In this document: piece after piece, positions 21,786-31,950 of the stretch | How the letters are laid out: the number at the start of each line of letters is the position of its first letter | Position numbering within the stretch: position 1 is the first letter of the stretch | Assembly (NCBI GenBank): GCA_964023275.1 | Contig: OZ029913.1 | Location: 44,020,757-44,084,756 of the forward strand | DNA length: 64,000 nucleotides | DNA from: Norana najaformis | Taxonomy: Eukaryota; Annelida; Clitellata; Crassiclitellata; Hormogastridae | Direction of reading: 5' to 3' | Position numbers and translations under genes: made by a program | Notes under the pieces: model-generated | Databases searched by the model: none | Seen by the model: only the letters and a program-made list of their open reading frames with translations | What the model was told of the DNA's origin: nothing

Positions 21786-23186
21786 ATGAGAAAGAAGTTT
21801 ACCACTGGCTTCTGTTACTTTTACATTAGCGGGATTATCTTTGGATTTTTATTAATCGCTGCGCTACGCGGACCATGGTCAGTCTTCCAATCTTCAGTTC
21901 AGCCGGATTCAGAACAGGTCATGGGGAAGATTCGCAAAAGCCAAATTCTGAGGAAATTTACTATCAGTCGCCCATTAATTGTTAGTCCTGAACCGGTAAG
22001 ACCAGAAGACGTGGCTTCGATTCTCGAATATCACAACCAGGAACAAAAATGGTGCTTACAAAAAATCTCCGACAAATCGGAGGTCAACTGGTGTCCGTGT
22101 GTTCCACAAGGACTTCAAGGAAGGGTCATGGTAAATAAGATAGATTCTAAATGGACTAGGATCGCGGAGAGCGTGGGAGCGGATGTGCTCATGGGAGGGG
22201 AGTGGATGCCAGACGACTGCGTACCACCCACCCGTCTAGCGATCATAATTCCCTGCCGAGATCGCGACAGCCATTTGCGAATTCTGCTGCGTCATCTCTA
22301 TCCGATTCTGAAGCGACAACAGCTACATTTCCGGATTTTCGTCGTCGACCAGCGCTTTCCGATGATCTTCAACAAGGCGGCGATCATGAACATCGGGTTC
22401 CTCGAGGCACAGAAGCGATTTCCGTTCGACTGCGTCATCTTCCACGACGTCGACATGCTGCTCGAGGATGACCGAGCTCTCATGACCTGTGGACCAGACC
22501 CCAGACACTACGCCCGATCTGTTGACCGATTCAGTTACCACCTCTATCGGACCTTTGGCGGAGTGGTGTCTATTACGCCTGAAATGTTTCGTAAAGTGAA
22601 TGGTTTCGCTTTGCGGTTTTTCGGCTGGGGAGGCGAAGACGATGACATGTGGACCAGGGTCAGCAAGTTCTGGAAAATTTACGGACCTGCGCGGGCGGTC
22701 AGCCGCTATAGCACAATCAATCACGGTTCCGATGTCACAAATGACCTGAATCCAAGGCGCTTTCGAATCATCGGCAAAGCTATAAATTCCCCAAACCGGA
22801 CTTCCTTCGAAGGCCTATCTGATCTCATATATGCCGTCAACAGTGTTGAGCTGAGGCCTCTTTTTACGCGCATCGAGGCCGATATTAACATAACCTATCT
22901 GGATTATCCGCAACATCGGGCGTCCCAGTATAGAAGAGTACGTGGATTTTGCCTCGATCCTGACAACATCATAGCGTCAAGCAGCATCTCCTGGGCATCA
23001 TGTCGCTTTCAGTGCGACGTCTTCGAAAAGAGTCCTTGCTTCGGGTTTTCCTACATGTCTAGTAAATGTAATCTTATAGGGGCGGTGTGCAATCTAGTTC
23101 CTCTTAAGAACAGCTGGACGTTTGTTAAAGACGTGCAATTTGTGCAACATGCTTTGAAATCTGATGTAAAAACTCGTCAGGGTTAA
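21786..23186 (+). CDS. Beta-1,4-galactosyltransferase-family protein with C-terminal PAN-like domain
   Basis: This 466-residue type II Golgi glycosyltransferase (GT7) should transfer Gal or GalNAc from UDP-sugar to a GlcNAc-type acceptor. A short cytosolic tail and one membrane segment (about 8-27) come first, then a stem. The catalytic domain runs from about 150: RLAIIIPCRDRDSHLRILL, FNKAAIMNIGF (195), DVDML (221-225), FGGVVSIT (257) and GWGGEDDDMW (280-289), with the metal-ligand histidine likely at 313. Family members usually stop soon after this domain at about 350-400 residues. Here a six-cysteine module follows (C389, 406, 410, 418, 428, 435), spaced like a PAN/apple domain. By eye the donor-gate tyrosine is Thr256 and the metal-ligand methionine is Thr310. 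The coding part has no intron. The ATG has G at -3 and follows a good splice acceptor. Confidence 0.88.
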   Translation: MRKKFTTGFCYFYISGIIFGFLLIAALRGPWSVFQSSVQPDSEQVMGKIRKSQILRKFTISRPLIVSPEPVRPEDVASILEYHNQEQKWCLQKISDKSEVNWCPCVPQGLQGRVMVNKIDSKWTRIAESVGADVLMGGEWMPDDCVPPTRLAIIIPCRDRDSHLRILLRHLYPILKRQQLHFRIFVVDQRFPMIFNKAAIMNIGFLEAQKRFPFDCVIFHDVDMLLEDDRALMTCGPDPRHYARSVDRFSYHLYRTFGGVVSITPEMFRKVNGFALRFFGWGGEDDDMWTRVSKFWKIYGPARAVSRYSTINHGSDVTNDLNPRRFRIIGKAINSPNRTSFEGLSDLIYAVNSVELRPLFTRIEADINITYLDYPQHRASQYRRVRGFCLDPDNIIASSSISWASCRFQCDVFEKSPCFGFSYMSSKCNLIGAVCNLVPLKNSWTFVKDVQFVQHALKSDVKTRQG

Positions 23187-24030
23187 AAGGTTTGCCTACA
23201 TTTGGCATTCTGGTTTTTACCCGTGTAGTGTTTATCTCGTGTCCGATGATACGCAGTTGCCAAATTACTTCTTTTAGGCGTTTGCCAGGAAAGGCTTTTG
23301 CGATCTTTCCTCGTAATAACTAGTCTAAACTTTTTTTGGTCGTAGGGTATAAGGCTGTATTATTTTCTTTAGCCTCTTGAGGTGCCAAAGGACAAATACC
23401 AAGAGCACAGGTCCACTACACATAGTAGGAATGTTTCTTCCCAAGTACTGCTTCCTATTCACAAGGGCATGTGTACGCCAAAACCTTGCCTAAGGTTGTT
23501 AGTCAGCGCTCAGCTAGGTCCTACTCACAACAGCTTGACCACAAGTCAGTCGCGCTAGTGAATAATTTATAGCGGACCGTATTGATTAAGCAACGATTGT
23601 TTACGGATTTGCTTTTTTGTAGCTTGCGTTTTCCTTTAATATACTTGCGCGTTGATTAGTAAACGTAATTTTTCTGCGGTACTTTTTAAGGAAAACTATA
23701 GCGAAATGCTGTCTTTTCTTAGTTAAATCTTGTGTGTTCAAATGTTTTGCTTCTGTTTACGCACTTTTATGGGTATCCCACTTACAGTATTCCAGACTTA
23801 TGCTATGTGTAATGTAACTGAACATTTTGATGGTGCCTTCTAAGTACTTCTCGAAGGCGCTTTTTGCTAGGTTAAATTATGTTAGGGTTAACAGTAAAAC
23901 AAGAAGTTTGTCGGTAAGCAACGATGCTCCAATAGCTGGAAAAGTCACCGCCTGCACACACCTTGAACTCAACCAACGGAGTCTCATCCAAGGTTGACAA
24001 TTTCAAGTTTTCAACAATTCAAAAATTCTT
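23187..24030. other. Downstream flank of the galactosyltransferase gene
   Basis: Probable 3' untranslated and intergenic sequence. I see no clear AATAAA close to the stop codon and no other feature. Confidence 0.4.
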
Positions 24031-24034
24031 TCGC

Positions 24035-24110
24035 TGGCCATGGGCTTGGTGCGCTTCTGAGTAGATGTCTTGAAGGAGCGCTATATAAATGCTCTGGATG
24101 AATGAATGAC
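24035..24110 (+). mobile_element. 3' end fragment of the L2/CR1-like LINE
   Basis: GCGCTTCTGAGTAGATGTCT and GGAGCGCTATATAAATGCTC match the 3' end of the LINE at 24449-27018, in the opposite orientation, and end in a GAAT repeat tail. It is a very short 5'-truncated insertion, so the two copies face each other tail to tail. Confidence 0.75.
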
Positions 24111-24448
24111 CATGTTCAAAGCTGAACTGAGGATGGGGAACTATGACAGCCAAATGAAGCGTTCGCAACACACGGTTGCGCTCATTTCGTTGGATTCTTA
24201 AGACTCCCCTGCAGAGCCCAATCAGTTTCAAGGTTAGGCTAAATTTAGGCTTATGCAAGCCCAAACTGCGGCGCTTTGATTTGGTATTTCATTTTCTAAC
24301 ACCAAAGCAGTTCTGTTTGAAAAATAAATTATGTACATTTTCAACTTAGATAAGAATACAGTCGGATATGAAAGCAGTGTTTGAGTAAACGTCTTCTATA
24401 CGATTATATTTGATAACGCCGTACGTTTTGTGTGTATGTGTCTGAACA

Positions 24449-27018
24449 TTTATTTATTTATTTATTTATTTATTTATACAGAACACTTATATAGCGCCCC
24501 TTCAAGAAAACTACTCAGAAGCGCTCCCAAACCAACCTCGGCGAAAGAGAACAGTCTTAAGAGAAGAATAGAAGATAGAAGTAAAATCCCGGGGCAGAAG
24601 ACGTAGAGTAACAGGAAGTCCATTCCAGAGGGTTGGGCCAGCAACAGAGAAAGCACGACGCTGCATGGTCGAGGTGCGAGTGCGAGGTATTAGTAGATTA
24701 CAACTAGCAGCGGAGCGAAGAGAAGCACGTCCCAAATTGGACCGGACAGGTAGGCAAAGCTCCCTCAAGTAAGAGGGGGCAATACCCAACAAGGAGTTCC
24801 AAACAGAGACGATGACCCTATAGTGAATGCGCTGACTCATAGGAAGCCAGTGCAACTCATCTCGCATGAAATCAGAGACATGACCAAACCTAGAGATGCC
24901 ACCAATAAGCCGTGCAGCCGCCCGCAACACACGTTCCAGGCACAAAAGCCGTACATCAGGGAGTCCAACATATAAAGAAGAGCAGTAATCCAACCGACTA
25001 GTGACAAATGCATGAACCAGAGTCTTAGATGAGGTGACTGAGAGAGAACGTGAGACAACACGAAGTTGCCGTAGCTGGTAGTAGCAACTACGACAAAGAG
25101 GATGTACCTGAGCCTTAAAAGAGAGCTCCTGATCCAACTCAATGCCAAGGTCATAAACAGTGACTGAGAAGGTGATGTGAGGAAACTCTAAATGTAGTAC
25201 AGGTAGATTGATTTTAGCCAGTTGCTGCCTAGTGCCCAACCAAATATATTGAGTCTTGGAAGGATTCAATCTCAATCGATTTGAAGACATCCAAGCCACA
25301 AGGGAGTCAGAAGCACGACACATAGCTCGAACAGCAGCTGCGGCATCAGAAGCAGAACAATGAACGTAGGCCTGCACATCGTCGGCATAGGACTGGCTAG
25401 AAGCCGAGCACGCAGCTAGCAAAGAGCCAAGGTCAGCAGTAAACAATATATAAAGCAAGGGACCCAAAACTGACCCCTGAGGCAATCCAAACAAGGAAGG
25501 AACCCAAGGTGAGCGGGATGGGCCATAAACCACACAGAGCGTGCGCTCAGATAGAAAAGAGGCCAACCAATCGAGAAAGTTGCCAGATAAACCAAAAGAA
25601 ATAGCCAGACGTTCCAAAAGTATAGCATGATCGACCGAATCAAATGCAGCACTAACATCAAATAATGCAAGTAAGGTAACTTGAGAACGATCTATGGCAC
25701 TATATATATCAGACAGAAGTCGAGTTAAGAGTGTCTCAGTGGAGTGAAATCTACGAAAGCCAGATTGAGAAACAGGTAGTAGATCATTAGTTTCGAGATA
25801 GGTAACTAACTGACTAGATACAATCTTCTCAATGACCTTGGACAAAAAAGTAACATTAGATATTGGTCGAAAGTTAGACATGTCCGAGACGTCGAGGCCA
25901 TCACGCTTGAGAACCGGAATGACGATGGACTTCTTCTGAGATGGAGGTAGAAGACCCTCTGCCAATGAGCGATTGCAGAGGAGGGTCAGGAAGGGAAGAA
26001 GAACATCGATATAATGCTGAATGAGGAACGGCGGTAGAGAGTCTAGTTCACAGGATTTTGGTGGAGAGGCAAGGATGAGTCGACGCAACTCATCCGAAGA
26101 GACTTGATGAAGGGCCGAGAGCCGCTTATCCGTCGGTAGCAGGACAGGCGGAGGACTCCCAGCAGTAGCTTCACGACCAGAGCGAATCTTGGCCGCACAG
26201 AACTCAACGAAGTCAGCAGCAGTGAAGGACGGTAGTACCGCACCAGCGGAGGAACGTCGACGACCCAAGAGGTCGTTAAGAGTAGACCAGAGCCGCTTGT
26301 GATCACCAGTGTGGTGGGCAATCTTGTATTCCCAGTACTCTTTTTCCTTCTCTCTATAGCGTCTATGTAGCTCTCGGACGTGGTGCACCCAGGCCGATCG
26401 ATCAGAGAGCAGTCCGGAACGCTTGTAGATTCTTTCGAGGCGCCGAGCACCGCGACGCAGGGAGCGGCACTCAGCGTCGAACCACGGAGACAGGGAGGAG
26501 CTGCGGATGGTAACGGTGCGAAGAGGAAGAAAACGATCAATAAGGTCTTTCATGGCCATGTCATACTCAGCAAACAAATCACTCACCGGTAGCTCGGCCA
26601 CAGTCGAAGGGTTAGCGATGGCAGGTATTTCGAGCAAAGCAGCACGGAAGGCATCATAATCTAAGTCGCGCCACCGGCGGACCCGCCGGGCAGTACAGAG
26701 CGGCACCTCATAGAGGAACGGAATATTGGCGACTACCCGACCATGATCGGAGAGAGTAGGTGGATGAACTCGAAGATCAGTTACAATACAATCATCTCTT
26801 GTCAGAATGATATCAAGCCAGCCACCACCACGATGTGTTGACGATGTCACGTGCTGTGCGAGGCCAAACTGATCAAGGATGGCCTGAAACTGAAGAGTGG
26901 CAGGTTCAGAAGAATTTTCCAGATGTAGATTGAGGTCTCCGGCAAGCACCAATTGGGTGTTGTAGAGAGCGAACTGTTCCATGAGGGTGGAAAACTCGCT
27001 GAAGAAGAGCGATGATGG
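24449..27018 (-). mobile_element. 5'-truncated L2/CR1-like LINE with open frame
   Basis: This is a minus-strand non-LTR retrotransposon of about 2.57 kb. Its 3' end has the GGCGCTATATAAG box and an AAAT repeat tail (24449-24477). It begins inside the endonuclease at the PSSLFFSEF region near 27018, the usual outcome of incomplete target-primed reverse transcription. The rest of the frame is open, so the insertion is young. Related older pieces lie at 892-1182 and 24035-24110. I found no certain target duplication. Confidence 0.9.
24511..26982 (-). CDS. LINE endonuclease (partial) and reverse transcriptase
   Basis: 823 codons from the first in-frame ATG (26982), which is internal to the original protein. 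Residues 1-100 are the C-terminal half of an APE-type endonuclease (LVLAGDLNLHL, GGGWLDIILT, LSDHGRVV). Then comes a linker with WFDAECRSLRRGARRLERIY. The reverse transcriptase follows: FRPISNVTFLSKVIEK, SGFRRFHSTETLLTRLL, FDVSAAFDSVDHAILL, GLPQGSVLGPLLY, and YADD at 532-535. The end has the L2/CR1 tail motifs SRLDYCSSLYVGLP, ELHWLPMSQRIHYRV and LWNGLP. The catalytic aspartates are present, but with half of the endonuclease gone it cannot act as a complete element. Confidence 0.9.
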   Translation of the reverse strand: MEQFALYNTQLVLAGDLNLHLENSSEPATLQFQAILDQFGLAQHVTSSTHRGGGWLDIILTRDDCIVTDLRVHPPTLSDHGRVVANIPFLYEVPLCTARRVRRWRDLDYDAFRAALLEIPAIANPSTVAELPVSDLFAEYDMAMKDLIDRFLPLRTVTIRSSSLSPWFDAECRSLRRGARRLERIYKRSGLLSDRSAWVHHVRELHRRYREKEKEYWEYKIAHHTGDHKRLWSTLNDLLGRRRSSAGAVLPSFTAADFVEFCAAKIRSGREATAGSPPPVLLPTDKRLSALHQVSSDELRRLILASPPKSCELDSLPPFLIQHYIDVLLPFLTLLCNRSLAEGLLPPSQKKSIVIPVLKRDGLDVSDMSNFRPISNVTFLSKVIEKIVSSQLVTYLETNDLLPVSQSGFRRFHSTETLLTRLLSDIYSAIDRSQVTLLALFDVSAAFDSVDHAILLERLAISFGLSGNFLDWLASFLSERTLCVVYGPSRSPWVPSLFGLPQGSVLGPLLYILFTADLGSLLAACSASSQSYADDVQAYVHCSASDAAAAVRAMCRASDSLVAWMSSNRLRLNPSKTQYIWLGTRQQLAKINLPVLHLEFPHITFSVTVYDLGIELDQELSFKAQVHPLCRSCYYQLRQLRVVSRSLSVTSSKTLVHAFVTSRLDYCSSLYVGLPDVRLLCLERVLRAAARLIGGISRFGHVSDFMRDELHWLPMSQRIHYRVIVSVWNSLLGIAPSYLRELCLPVRSNLGRASLRSAASCNLLIPRTRTSTMQRRAFSVAGPTLWNGLPVTLRLLPRDFTSIFYSSLKTVLFRRGWFGSASE

Positions 27019-27249
27019 TAATACTTGTTAAGAAACTTTAAGAAGCCTTTAAGAAAGCGCCGATGTATTCTGTGTCATAAGTATATTTTCAACCCTACTT
27101 ATAATGCTATCTTTAGGGTCCAGATCAAGTAACATACTGATGTAACGAGAGTGTGCTCCAGAGTGGATTAAATTAGTGAACCGCGTAATACTAGAATTGA
27201 CCTGACATAAAATGATCGATTATGACAACACTCAAAGAATCCTTTCGAC

Positions 27250-27293
27250 TTCATGCAGTGAATGATCCTAAGTGGGATCATTCACTGCATGAA
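27250..27293. repeat. Perfect 19-bp hairpin
   Basis: The arms 27250-27268 and 27275-27293 are exact reverse complements of 19 bases (TTCATGCAGTGAATGATCC), with loop TAAGTG. No transposon ends or gene explain it. Confidence 0.95.
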
Positions 27294-28850
27294 TGCAGTG
27301 TTTGCGAATGTCAATCTCTACCACATAAAAGCTGCTCAGTCAGAGAGACAAACATATTCACCGACACTGTATGAAATAAGTCCCCAAGAACCAGGTTGTT
27401 TGGTTAGTTTCGTTACCAGGTCAGAATCCGAGGAGTCAACCCGGAGCAGACAGTGTGGTACTAAGGTGGAAAGCGATGATGATAGCAACGGTAGTATCTA
27501 TAGGATGGTGCAGAAGTGGAAGCTAAGCTGAGAAGCCAATTAAATAAACTTTGGCTGACTGCCACCGGGACGATGATTGTTACAAGTGGGCCTATTCGTT
27601 TTTTATATTCAATTTTGTACCTTATACATTTTTATAATCGTTATCCCGAGATTTCTACAGAGCCCAACGAAAGCCACGTCAATACCTTATAAATCATGAA
27701 CATTGTAGGCTATTGGTCTATTTATCAATAGCTATAGTTGGAACAGATCGTATTCAAGTATGTTTATGTGGAGCCACCGTAAGCAATTGTTGCTTTCTTT
27801 AACACCTCCCACCAGCTCTGCATCAAATCTTCATACATTGCTAACACTACATCACCCTCCCAAACTGTTGCTTTCTTCTGCTGCCAGGGTTTAAGATGAG
27901 GACAGCTGTGGAATCACATGCTATCAGTTGCTGTGCCCTCTCTTCCGTATTGGAATTGCGTATAGATCTTAAAAGGCCAGACTTGCTAACTCATTTAAAT
28001 ATTTTGTCAACGCCCAGGACTTTACTCGTCGCCCGCGCCTCAGATTCAGTTTTATTGACTTTGAACGCGTAGTAAGTGCTTTAAATGAACAAATGCCTAG
28101 AAAATTTCTGCTCCCGTGGCGAATAATCGTTTGAAAGTATGTTAATGCACCTAGCAGAATAATATTCAAAGTAATTACTACTGGAAGACCTAGGTTACGA
28201 ACACAATGAAAGAAACTATGTGTGGCTTGTGCAGCCACGCACTTACACTGAAGACCGGCACAAGCTGTGTGAACATTAACATTCATGTAGCGCCGTCAGA
28301 GAACCTACCTAAATCTGACCGTATCTACGTCCTGTACGGATCGTGCTAGCAAGACAAACAAATCTCTTAATTAGAGTCACGCTGGGTATTCGATCCGCCA
28401 TCCTCGTAGATAGGGCTAATCTCCAAGTAGCCATTTCATCGAGGCAGAAACAATGTAGGCTAGGCGTACGTCTGTGTGAGTTTGTGTTGCGGTGAGCTTC
28501 AGTGTGCTCAATTGGTTGCTCGATTTAGTGTGACTAACGAACAAAACATTTGAGAGTATGGCCGAGTGAGGCTTCCTCGAGACTTATCCTATACTTCTGC
28601 TAGTGTGCATTAATTGACATAACTAGGTCAACGTGGCAGCAGATGTTGAAGTTTGACGTCGGTTAATGACATCGCGTGAGGCGCTAATATAGAATTGGGT
28701 GTGTTGAGTGAAGCTGTCTGCGAACATCATTCAGTCTGAAGAGCTTTTGTGAAGGCACAAATGATCGTCTGCCTCTTACAAGTGCACAGTGCACAACGCT
28801 TCGTGTGTTATTTGGATTAGGCCTTCGAACAGTACAGTAAATACGGGGCG
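27294..28850. other. Intergenic stretch with one short LINE-end copy
   Basis: 27633-27690 carries the family-B LINE 3' end (GAGATTTCTACAG and CCCAACGAAAGCCACGTC) in minus orientation. The shared 17-base string of the 2.88-kb repeat is at 28333-28349. I see no gene. Confidence 0.5.
27633..27690 (-). mobile_element. Family-B LINE 3' end, short copy
   Basis: The text matches the conserved 3' end found at 34394, 47513, 48483 and 52981, beginning with a GATTACGA-type tail. It is cut off after about 55 bases. Confidence 0.7.
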
Positions 28851-28854
28851 TCTG

Positions 28855-29385
28855 AGTACCTTTCCCAGCTCCTGAGTACGTGTCCCCACTCCAAATTAGG
28901 GCCTACGTTTCCGAACTCGCAAAGATTTTTTTCAAACTACACAGTTTCAGAATTTCTAAGTACGTGTCCCAAATTCAGAGTACGTTTCTTAAATCCTAAG
29001 TACGTGTCCAAACTCATAATGAGGGCCTACGTTTACCGATGAAGTTCATTCCCGATCTAGTAGGCTACGTGTTCCGACTCCCAACCACGTTTCCTAACTG
29101 CTATATTTGCCAGCTTTTAAGTACGTTTTCCAAATCCAAAGTACGTTTCTTAACTCCCAAGTACATTTTCCAACTCCTAAAGTAGGTCTACTTTTTCTAC
29201 TCCTTTTGAAGTAGGCCTAAGTTCCCCAACTAGACCTATTAGGTTTATTGCCCAACAATCTAAGTAGGCCTACGTTTGACAACTCAAGGGTAGCTTGGTT
29301 TTCCAACTTCCATGTGGGTTTCCCAAACCATCGGAAGGCCTATATTCCCCAACGCCTACGTAAGTTTTCCAACTCCGAATAACTT
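28855..29385 (+). repeat. Highly diverged ~20-bp minisatellite
   Basis: About 25 imperfect units resemble TAAGTACGTTTCCCAACTCC, with frequent GTAGGCCTACG variants. It spans about 530 bases and contains no open frame of interest. Confidence 0.75.
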
Positions 29386-29543
29386 TTCACTTTGTTGTCA
29401 ACCTTAAGAAAAATAAAATTTTACTAGGGTTTAACTTCAAACGACCATCGATGGATGCCTCCAGCATTTTGATAACGGCGCTATGGAAGTCGTTAGATTA
29501 GATTAGATTTGGTTAGGTTACATCAGATCGGAGTAGATGTTTA

Positions 29544-29625
29544 TCGCTGGAACCAGATAAGTCACAGAGCTCAATCAAAACAAAATCGGTGAAGCAGAAA
29601 GGGCCAGGTTCGGGTTAAAGTCAAA
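29544..29625 (-). mobile_element. Decayed family-B LINE 3' end
   Basis: GGAACCAG, CAAAACAAAATCG and CCAGGTTC occur in the same order as in the better copies, but the box nearest the tail is absent. A separate (AGATT)n tract lies just before it at 29493-29512. Confidence 0.5.
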
Positions 29626-30077
29626 CTCAAAATGGTCACGCACGAGCAGGAATAATACAATTAGGCTATTTGAACCAAAGGGGCCTACCTTAACTTAGGC
29701 CTACTATCAGTTTATCACCTGGTAAGCGTGTGACACAATCTGTATTCAAGCTATGGAAACCATGAACTTAATTACACTTGTCACACGCGGTTGTCACGAA
29801 GGTGTGAGACATTCACAAGCCTAGCTGAATTACGTTTCTAGGCCTCTTCCGACATCAGAAGGGTTATCTTCTGAATTTAGAAGATATTCTTCTCTTCGGA
29901 TTCGGAAGAGGTGTTTCCATATACGTCGCCCCTAAATAATGAGAACAGAAATCCATGTTACAACATAGCAATCACAAACACGCAGCACCCGCTCTGGCGT
30001 CGCTCAGGTCAACGGGGTCCGCGAAACGTAGAAATGTGCAGTGAACACCTACGGCAAAGATCTTAGAGTACATCAAG
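29626..30077. other. Intergenic stretch
   Basis: No gene is seen. TCAGAAG/CTTCTGA text repeats at 29855-29900 and again near 30435, so a small repeat with inverted motifs may be present. Confidence 0.3.
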
Positions 30078-30145
30078 ACAGTGGTTCTCAAAGTGCTGTC
30101 TGCAGACCACCTGTTAATGTGATCCGCCAGCGTGAGCAGATGGTT
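30078..30145 (+). mobile_element. hAT-like transposon end
   Basis: CAGTGGTTCTCAAAGTGCTG followed by GCAGACCACC resembles the terminal sequence of animal hAT elements (CAGTGGTTCTCAA, then a GACCACC motif). The matching opposite end was not found nearby, so this is a solo end or a chance match. Confidence 0.35.
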
Positions 30146-30707
30146 CGCGGCGGCGGCAGCGTCGAGCTGCCCACGTTCCCGCAAAAGTCCTTTTCTGTAT
30201 GCAACAGAACAGTTGTTGCAGTTCGATAAATAGCATTCTGGCCTTTCTAAATACTCTGTCTATTCCATGGTTTGGGTGACGTAACTGTTAATGTCACAGT
30301 GAAAACCTCTCTACCTTAGCGGTGATTTGAGAAATGTATTACATTGACTGGAAAAAGGGACAGGATGAGAAATAACGAGTAGATTTTTTAAAGCAATAGC
30401 CAGATAGTCTAAATCGTCAAGCATGCCCTTTCCAAAATCAGAAGAGGTATCTTCTGAAAAGGTAGCGTCCAGAAATGTCGTTTTAGAATGTTGTCAGTAT
30501 CTGTCTTCATGTCATGTCAGCATCTAGGCCTCTGCGAGACTCAAGCGTCGCTTCAACAGTTCGAGCTGAAGGGAAATCGTTCCGAGTAATTGTGGGTCAA
30601 CACAAAATCCAATTTGTGATGTTTTCCTCATAACTATATTGCTCCATTTCTGTTCTTTGAGGATCCGTAATTTATATAACGCCACTTCATTAAGAACTAC
30701 ATACAGG

Positions 30708-30925
30708 ATAGTGGCATGGTGGCAGATTGCTCACGCGTTTGCCTTAAACCGCTCTGTGTCTGGGGTTCGAATCCCGGTGCGTCTTATGTGAAACCGGTAA
30801 TTCGTTGTCTGATCATTTACCTCTGTAAGGAAACGTGTGCAGTTGTTGCATTGCTTCTGGCGACTGATCCTTCAGACTCATTACCAAGTTTCTGTCCGTG
30901 AAAGAGAAGTGTATAATAAATTACC
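30708..30925 (+). mobile_element. tRNA-derived SINE
   Basis: The head holds an A-box-like TGGCAGATTG and an exact B box GGTTCGAATCC at 30764-30774, 38 bases apart. A body of about 130 bases follows, with an AT-rich end near 30920. The absence of a proper cloverleaf and the extra body argue against a functional tRNA gene. Confidence 0.75.
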
Positions 30926-31279
30926 GATTACCTTATCGTACTTTATGTTGCACTGCCTCATTTAATAGGTTGTTGATTTCATAATGTTGCCTTCCAACAA
31001 GGTAGGCAACGTTATAAAATGGAACGAATGACACGCATCACATCTCACTTATAATAAAGGCCCGATTTAATCTCCCTCCCCTGTCATATCGGCCCCTGTC
31101 CTTCCCCGGGTAGCACTACTCTTCTACCCCTCGCTTCTCAACCTCCCTTCCAAGTCTTTGTCTTAGCTTTAAGGCGCCCCCATTGTACAGGCAAATGTGG
31201 AAAATAACTGTTTAAAGGGGACCAAAGCCAGTAAACGGTTAGTCAACAAACAGTTCGCTCACTCATCATCGGTGTCTGT

Positions 31280-31670
31280 AAACTCTGTTTCTCCTCCTCT
31301 GCATCCTTCTTCTCTTCCCCTCTTCCTCCTTCTGTGTTTCCTCGGCCTCTCTTTCTCCTCTTCATTCTTCTCTTCCTATCTTCCTCATTCTCTTTCGTCT
31401 CCACCTCCTCCTTTGGCACCTCCGCCTTTTCCTCCTCGTCCTTCTCTTTCTCCTCCTCCTTCCTTTCCTTCTTTTCTTCTCTCTCCCTCTCCTTCCTTTC
31501 ATCCTTCTCTTCCTATTTATCCTCCTTCTCCCCGCTCCTGATCCTTCTCTTACTTTTCCAACTCTTTCTCTTCCAATTCCTCCTTCTCTTCCTTCTCCCT
31601 CTTCCTTTCTTCTTCCTCCTCCTCCTCCTCCTCCTCCCTCCTCCCTTCTCCTTCTCCTCCTCTTGCCATT
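31280..31670 (+). repeat. 390-base polypyrimidine tract (CTTCCT-rich)
   Basis: It is almost purely C and T, with CCT, CTT and TTCC repeats and very few purines. Open frames on both strands are low-complexity artefacts. Confidence 0.95.
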
Positions 31671-31784
31671 TATCGGGTCGCATTCCATTCCAAGCTTACA
31701 GAACGGAACTCTTTCAGTTGACACCATGGACTCTTTCCACCTCTTAAATCACGCCGATTCTCTTGACAGCAGAAACACAAGTAA

Positions 31785-31950
31785 ACGCACGCACGCACGC
31801 ACGCACGCTGAGAAACTGAGGTGGAAGTACACAGATATAACGGAGGGACCAAGACTTACAGACAAGACAAAACAGGCAGACAAGGAGAAACCGAAACAGG
31901 CGGACATAGACAAGGACAGACCAAGACAGACAGACAGACAGACATTGCTA
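31785..31950 (+). repeat. Short GCAC and GACA tandem repeats
   Basis: GCAC repeats at about 31787-31808 and CAGA/GACA repeats at about 31915-31945, set in CA-rich sequence. Confidence 0.8.

Noticed and set aside
22202-22724. Overlapping frames on both strands of the galactosyltransferase
   Set aside because: They are shadows of the GC-rich catalytic-domain coding sequence, with no motifs of their own.
30720-30790. Functional tRNA gene
   Set aside because: A and B boxes are present, but the acceptor and anticodon arms do not fold convincingly and a SINE body follows. The same holds for 42687, 45043, 54139 and 58005.
31334-31747. Serine/leucine-rich or arginine/glycine-rich proteins
   Set aside because: Both strands are open only because the sequence is a polypyrimidine tract.
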